A program made the position numbers and the translations under genes. The notes under the pieces were generated by a model. That model worked only from the letters and a program-made list of their open reading frames with translations, made no database searches and had not been told where the DNA came from. This document shows, piece after piece, positions 6,036-10,622 of a stretch of 10,622 nt of DNA. Position 1 is the first letter of the stretch, and every line of letters starts with the position of its first letter. The DNA comes from Jimgerdemannia flammicorona (Eukaryota; Mucoromycota; Endogonomycetes; Endogonales; Endogonaceae), in the NCBI GenBank assembly GCA_003990745.1, contig RBNI01007122.1:1-10622 (forward strand). The letters are read 5' to 3'.

Positions 6036-8077
6036 CTGCTCCACCTGCCAGTCCCAGGCCTTGATGAGTCTATCATCTATTGTAAGTGCAATGACTGTTG
6101 TGTCCAAGCTCTCCTTGAAGGTGATGGTGCCATAGTGGTTATGTGGTTAGAATAGGATGACCATGTTGACTGCAAATGGGACCCCAAAATCATAAGTGAG
6201 GTCATACCAGACTCTGCCGCTATTCTCCCAGATTGGACCCTTCCTTTCCAGGATGTAAAATATTACTGGGGTGATATTGTTGTCTGTGTGTGTGGACAGA
6301 GAAAGGTTGTACCTAATATATCCTAATATGACATGAGTATATAGTTGGGTGAACCCTTGGCCCAGGACCTCATACTGCCAGGCTGTACTGGTAGATGCCT
6401 GCCCTTGATCCAGCCCCGGGAGCCCTGGCTTGGAAACCTGCCAAAACGAATGGCAACTGGTCAGTCCTTTTTGCGTTCAGGGGGGCAGAAACCCCCCGGG
6501 CCACAGAAACTCCCTAGGCTACAGCACCTCAAAAAAGCAGAGCTCCTTATCTCATATGGTATGCTAAATTGTACCAAGAATGTATGTACAGCCATGCTGA
6601 GATCACCACCAAGCTGGCCTGCCATATGCTCTACCAATCTGCTCAAAGAACCCCAGATCATAGCCACCATCGCCACACAGGCCATATCATGCTCACGTGC
6701 AGTTTGCTCTTTGATAGCACTTCTAAAGTTCTGGTAGGGATACAGAATCTTGTGCATTCCTAGAATTGTATCAAAAAGAGTATATCAGCAAAGAGCGTGA
6801 TTTATCTGGAGAGAGGTTAAAAAAAAAAGGGAGACAAGTGCAGGGGATTTCGGAACTCTGGAACCCACCCTTCACCAGTATTGCAGTATACTCAATTTCT
6901 GTCCAAACCCCCCCTCCTTGCTTTTTTCACCCCCTCTTTCCTGCTACCCAGTATTTGACACAATCCTCACAAATCTTATTAATATGGCAGTGAAGCTCTT
7001 CGCCATAGAGGTTCCTTACCACCATTGCAACCACCTCTCTACGTTTGTTAATAAAGATATGATTCTCTTCATCATTGGTTACTTCTGCTGACCAATGGAC
7101 CCCTTGGTCAAGTATGATTGGCTCTGATTTGAATGTAGACCCCCAAGCCTTGATGACGATACTAGTACTGCTCATGCTAAACACCTTGCCCTCAAATTTC
7201 TCTATTTGATCAGATGCCAGATGTGGTTGAACTAGGGTAACTTTGAACTCTCCTTTCCAATGGAACTGAGCCCTGATCTGAGGGACTGAGATAAGTATGT
7301 GGATGGGTTGCATGCAGGCAGGTTGTGTACAGGCAGATTGTATATAGGCGGGTTGCAGGTGGGTTGCATGTGGGCAGGGTGCGTGCAGGTGGGTTGCATG
7401 CAGACAGATTGCATGCGAGTTATGTGTGGATGTGGGTGTTTTTTAGGGGGAGACTATGTAAAAATGAAATTAAATAAAATACAGAGATGGGTATTTCAGA
7501 AAAAGAGCATGAGTGAGTGAGCTGCATACTGACAAGTTGCACACTGACAAGTTGTACAAGTTGCACAAGAATTGCTCACAAAGGCTTGCTTCTGTTTCTT
7601 TTGAGACCTCTGCCATGTGATGCATTGACTCAACAGCTCAGCCACCAAAGGCATGCCCCGCAATGTCTGCCAGCCTTTCTTCATCTTGACCAGATGTTGC
7701 AAATAAAGTCAGCAGATCTTGCCATAGAGCTGTGGACCCTAAGAAAAGCATGAGATGAATTGGGTCATACTGGAGAAGTTTAAATAAACACAAGTAAACA
7801 AGTGGCAACCGATTGAGCAACCTACATCTACTATCGGCTACTCCAAAAAGGCTGCTGCATACATAGCTATGAGATCTGTGAATTCTAAGGTCTGAAGGGC
7901 CACCATGAGTTGTTGCCGGAATTCTCCCTCATCCCTGCCATCGCCATCACCACTGCCACTGCTATCACCCCTTTGGCTCTCGATGAGTAGCTTGTGTGCT
8001 GTCCATATGAGAAAGAATCTAACATTGTCAGTAGAGAGTGCATTTCCACCTTGAATACTCTTTCTTTTGATGATCAT
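6027..8077 (-). pseudogene. Unrecognised five-exon gene, copy 1 (about 473 codons, four stops)
   Basis: I do not recognise the family. Proposed exons, 5' to 3' on the minus strand: 8077-7826, 7738-7580, 7277-6948, 6805-6523 and 6424-6027. All junctions are GT-AG and in phase. In-frame stops are TAG 7838, TGA 7709, TGA 6785 and TAA 6147. The start MIIKRKSIQGGNALSTDNVR is followed by a Gly/Asp/Ser linker (about residues 35-50), a helical stretch (LEFTDLIAMYAAAFLE), a basic stretch (SQKKQKQAF), a region with GKVFSMSSTSIVIKAWGS, a region with IKEQTAREHDMACVAMVAMI, and a C-terminal part with SGRVWYDLTYDFGVPFAVN. No catalytic motif, zinc finger or signal peptide is seen. Exons 2-4 have the same lengths in copy 2, and substitutions there leave the frame readable, so the coding call is firm while exon edges are inferred. 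It sits behind a hAT-like end and could be transposon cargo. Confidence 0.6.
7299..7425 (-). repeat. Intronic minisatellite (GGTTGCATGCAGG-like), variable between copies
   Basis: Imperfect units of about 10-15 bp (GGTTGCATGCAGGCA, GGTTGTGTACAGGCA, GGTTGCATGTGGGCA) lie inside predicted intron 2 of the minus-strand gene (7278-7579). The matching stretch in the second copy (about 9396-9470) is shorter, giving introns of 302 and 252 nt while the exons on both sides keep their lengths. Confidence 0.75.
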
Positions 8078-8188
8078 TGTAGGATGAAAAATGAGTAGAC
8101 TGGACCAATGCACAAATTAAGGGCTGCTGTTTTGTTTGCTTGTGATGTGGCAGGAAAGAATAAAGAAAAAGAACAAAGAAAAGAGAGG

Positions 8189-8277
8189 GAACAAAAGAAA
8201 GGGTGATGTCACCAAAGTGCAGCAGAAAAAAAAAAAACAAGAGTGAAATGAACAAAAGAAAGGGTGATGTCACCAAA
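8189..8277 (+). repeat. 29-bp direct repeat, two copies 60 bp apart
   Basis: GAACAAAAGAAAGGGTGATG followed by TCACCAAAG occurs at 8189-8217 and identically at 8249-8277, separated by an A-rich spacer. The second unit has the same pair in decayed form (about 10229 and 10301), so the duplication is older than the 2-kb duplication. It lies between the unknown gene's start and the subterminal repeats, possibly in its promoter or 5' untranslated region. Confidence 0.8.
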
Positions 8278-8282
8278 GATTT

Positions 8283-8430
8283 CAATCTGGATGGATCAAT
8301 CTGGATGGATCAATCTGGATGGATCATTTGGATGGATCATCTAGATGGATCATCTGGATAGATCAATCTAGATAGATCATCCAGATAGATCAATCTGGAT
8401 AGATCAATCCGGATCAATCTGGATCAATCC
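8283..8430 (+). repeat. Subterminal 14-bp repeat array, copy 1
   Basis: About ten units of CAATCTGGATGGAT, including 13- and 10-bp shortened versions such as CATCTGGATAGAT. They lie just inside the terminal sequence ending at 8529, mirroring the array inside the end at 1409. Confidence 0.85.
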
Positions 8431-8517
8431 AGATCAGATCACGAGACCAATCCGAGTTGATTTGAATTCATCACATGATGAATCTGAATCGAATCTCATC
8501 CAGATCAACTCCATCTA

Positions 8518-8529
8518 TTCAGAGTACTA
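8518..8529 (-). repeat. hAT-like right terminal repeat, copy 1
   Basis: TTCAGAGTACTA; its reverse complement TAGTACTCTGAA matches the left end at 1409 (TAGTGCTCTGAA) in 11 of 12 bases. Further in, GAGTTGAT faces GAGTCAAT of the left end after a small gap, and TTCATCACATGATG (8467-8480) matches 1451-1464. The following 8 bp are gcaaccag. Confidence 0.65.
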
Positions 8530-10128
8530 GCAACCAGTCAGTTCTTTTTACATGTGGGGGGGCAGAAATCCCCCAGGCCACAGAAACCCTCCAGGCTGCA
8601 GAAACCCTCCAGGCTGTAGTATCTCAAAAAAGCAGAGCTCCTCACCTCATATGGTATGCTAAATTGTGCCAATAATATATGTACAGCTGTGCCAAGATCA
8701 CCACTAAGCTGGCCTGCTGTATGCTCTACCAATCTGCTCAAAGAACCCCAGATTATAGCCACTATCATCATATAGGCTGTGTTGTGCTCATGCACAGTTT
8801 GCTCTTCAACAATACTTCTAAAGTTCCAGTAGGGGTACAGAATCTTATGCATCTCTAGAATTGTATCAAAAAGAGTATGTCAGCAAAGAGTGTGATTTAT
8901 CTGAGAAAGAGGAAAAAAAAAAAGGGAGATGAGTGTGGGGAATTTCAGAACTCCAAAACCCACCCTTCATCAGTGTTGAAGTATACCCAATTCCCATCCA
9001 AACCCCCCCTCCTTGCTTTTTTTGCCCCCTCTTTCCTACCACTTGGTATTTGATATAATCCTCACAAATCTCATTGATGTGGTAGTGAAGCTCGTCACCA
9101 TAGAGATTTCTTATTACGATCGCAACCACCTCTCTACATTTGTTAATAAAGATATAGTTCTCTTCATCATTGGTTACTTCTGCTGGCCAATGGACCTCTT
9201 GGTTGAGAACAATTAGCTCTGATTCGAATGTAGACCCTCAAGCCTTGATGACAATGCTGGTACTGCTCATGCTGAACATCTTGCCCTTGAATTTCTCTAA
9301 TTGATCAGATGCTGGACATGGTTGAACTCAGGTAACTTTGAACTCTCCTTTCCAATGGAACTGAGCCCTGATCTGAGAGACCAAGATAAGTGTGCAGATG
9401 GGTTATGTGTAGACGGGTTGCATGCGGATAGGTTGTGTGCAGGTGAGTTGCATGCAGGCAAGTTGTGTGGGTATAGGTGTTTTTTAAGGAGAGACCATGT
9501 AAAAAATGAAATTAAATAAAACATGGAGATGGATATTTCAGAAAAAGAGCATGAGTGAGTGAGTGAGCTGTATGCTGATGAGTTGCATGCTGACGAGTTG
9601 TACAAGTTGTACAAGATTACTCACAAAGGCTTGCTTCTGTTCCTTTTGAGACCTCTACTATGTAATGCATTGACTCAATAGCTCAGCCACTAAAGGTATG
9701 CCCCACAACATCCTCCAACCTTTCTTTATCTTGACCAGATATTGCGAATAAAGTTAGCAGATCTCACTATAGAGCTGTGGACCCTAAGAAGAGCATGAGG
9801 TGAATCAGGTCATACTGGGGGAATTTAAATAAGTAAAAAGTAGTGGCAGAAAAGAGCAACTTACATCTACTACTGGCTGCTCCAAAAAGGCTGCCACATA
9901 TATAGCTATGAGGTCTGTGAATTCCAAGATCCAAAGGACTACTGTGAGTTGTTGCTGGAATTCACTCTCATCTCTGCCATCGCCATCACCATTGCCATCA
10001 CCATCACCACCACTGTTGCCCCTTTGGCTCTCAATGAGCAGCTTGTGTGCTGCCCATATGAGAAAGAATCTAACATTGTCAGCAGAGAGTGCATTTCTAC
10101 CTCGAATACTCCCTCTTTTGATGATCAT
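8530..10128 (-). pseudogene. Unrecognised gene, copy 2, missing its last exon
   Basis: Second copy of the minus-strand gene at 6027-8077. Exons by correspondence: 10128-9865 (88 codons, fully open), 9783-9625 (159 nt), 9372-9043 (330 nt) and 8900-8618 (283 nt). The last three are exactly as long as in copy 1. Exon 1 is four codons longer because of extra Asp/Gly/Asn codons in the linker. Several stops interrupt exons 2-4, in codons where copy 1 reads Trp, Gln or Leu (for example CITWQ against CIT, two stops). The donor after exon 4 has changed from GT to AC. The exon 5 equivalent is absent because similarity ends at 8530, where the terminal repeat of the first unit begins. The initiator ATG at 10128 is preferred because the upstream Met of copy 1 (8113) is not kept here. 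Confidence 0.6.
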
Positions 10129-10334
10129 TATAGGGTGAAAAATGAGTAGACTGGACCAATGTACAAATTAAGGGCTGCTGTTTTGTTTGCTCATGATGCA
10201 GCAGAAAAAAACAAAGAAAAAGAACAAAGAAAAGAGAGAGAATAAAAGAAAAGGGTGATGTAATCAAAGTGCAGTAGGAAAAAAAAAAACAAGAGCAAAA
10301 TGAATAAAAGAAAGAGTGATATTATCAAAGATTT

Positions 10335-10480
10335 CAATCCAGATGGATCAATCCAGATGGATTAATCCAGATAGATCAATCTGGATAGATCAATCTGGAT
10401 GGATCTATCTGGATCAATCTGGATGGAACAATCCAGATAGATCATCTGGATGGATCAATCTGGATCAATCTGGATCAGAT
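10335..10480 (+). repeat. Subterminal 14-bp repeat array, copy 2
   Basis: Units CAATCCAGATGGAT and CAATCTGGATAGAT with 10-bp forms, the counterpart of 8283-8430. Many units differ from those by CCAG against CTGG, that is CA facing TG, pointing to an ancestral CCGG or CCGGAT core. Confidence 0.85.
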
Positions 10481-10558
10481 CATGAGATCAATTCAAGTTG
10501 ATTCGAATCCATCACATGACGAACCTGAATTGAATCTCATTTGGATCAACTCCATTCA

Positions 10559-10570
10559 TTTAGAGTACTA
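10559..10570 (-). repeat. hAT-like right terminal repeat, copy 2
   Basis: TTTAGAGTACTA, reverse complement TAGTACTCTAAA, 10 of 12 bases identical to the left end at 1409. The inner motif is TCCATCACATGACG (10508-10521), which keeps a CpG that the other two copies have as TG. The following 8 bp are tatatatc. Confidence 0.6.
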
Positions 10571-10589
10571 TATATATCCTTCTATAATC

Positions 10590-10622
10590 TTTTTGTTTTT
10601 TTTTTTTTTTTTTTTTTTTTTT
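10590..10622 (+). repeat. T tract at the window edge
   Basis: Thirty-two T with a single G at 10595. It may be the poly(A) tail of a minus-strand retroelement inserted next to the hAT-like end, or a low-complexity stop of the assembly. Confidence 0.7.

Larger units (their letters stand above)
6453..8529. repeat. Roughly 2-kb tandem unit, copy 1
   Basis: Similarity to 8530-10570 runs end to end, starting at gcaactgg (6453) against gcaaccag (8530), and includes four exons of the unknown gene, its introns, the 14-bp repeats and the terminal repeat. Length is 2077 bp against 2041 bp. Most differences are transitions or changes in simple-repeat number. Confidence 0.9.
8530..10570. repeat. Roughly 2-kb tandem unit, copy 2
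   Basis: Direct second copy of 6453-8529, abutting it with no spacer: the last base of the terminal repeat (8529) is followed at once by the internal site gcaaccag. It ends in its own terminal repeat at 10559-10570. Confidence 0.9.

Noticed and set aside
6345..6763. Plus-strand ORFs opposite exons 4 and 5 of the unknown gene
   Set aside because: They are antisense shadows; the minus-strand frame is the one kept between copies.
7580..7769. Alternative acceptor at 7770, giving an exon that reads YDPIHLMLFLGSTALWQDLL and ends at a TGA shared by both copies
   Set aside because: It is possible, since it is in phase with exon 1 and open in copy 1. I prefer the acceptor at 7739 because that frame leads in phase into the donor GTGAGC at 7579 and then into exon 3. 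Transcript data would decide.
8283..8430. CRISPR-like array
   Set aside because: The repeats are contiguous 10-14-bp units without spacers, and the genome is eukaryotic.
10316..10501. 61-codon ORF rich in Ile, Asp and Trp
   Set aside because: It is a translation of the 14-bp subterminal repeat and is not conserved as a frame in the other array.
1..10622. tRNA, rRNA or other structured RNA genes
   Set aside because: I found no cloverleaf, box A/B pair or rRNA-like stretch by eye; a covariance-model search would be needed to exclude small ones.

Overview
The window looks like a repeat-rich, transposon-filled part of a filamentous fungal genome, probably at or near a contig end. The evidence is short GT-AG introns (about 50-150 nt, one of 250-300 nt), an Ac/hAT-type transposase of the kind common in fungi, heavy CpG depletion, and no bacterial gene layout. 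I cannot name the species. A fungus with dense CpG methylation of transposons, such as a truffle-like ascomycete or some basidiomycetes, would fit. I see no intact host gene; every protein-coding trace is a decayed mobile-element gene.

Layout. 1-585 and 586-about 1196 are two 5'-truncated 3' ends of one non-LTR (LINE) retrotransposon family, head to tail; the first ends in a poly(A) tract. 1197-1408 is unassigned. A hAT-type terminal sequence (TAGTGCTCTGAA) starts at 1409 and is followed by about 420 bp of degenerate GATTCGAATC-like subterminal repeats, a CA microsatellite, and a multi-exon hAT transposase pseudogene on the plus strand (1939-4506). A roughly 86-119-bp minisatellite (4661-5096, resuming at 5712) is split by a 615-bp foldback hAT MITE (5097-5711) that has a near-perfect 8-bp target duplication.

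From 6027 to 8077 the minus strand carries a five-exon gene that I do not recognise, broken by four in-frame stops. Upstream of it (8281-8529) lie 14-bp subterminal repeats and a terminal sequence matching the one at 1409 in 11 of 12 bases. A second copy of most of this region follows directly (8530-10570). It begins exactly at the tip of that terminal repeat and lacks the last exon of the unknown gene. The window ends in a T tract.

The most interesting reading is that 1409-8529 is one large hAT-like element with two convergent genes: a transposase reading in from the left end, and an unknown cargo gene reading in from the right end, each behind its own subterminal repeat array. The flanking 8-bp target duplication does not clearly match, so this remains a hypothesis. 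The second clear signal is reciprocal CpG decay. Where the two copies of the 2-kb unit differ, TG in one often faces CA in the other, as expected when methylated CpG decays independently on opposite strands.
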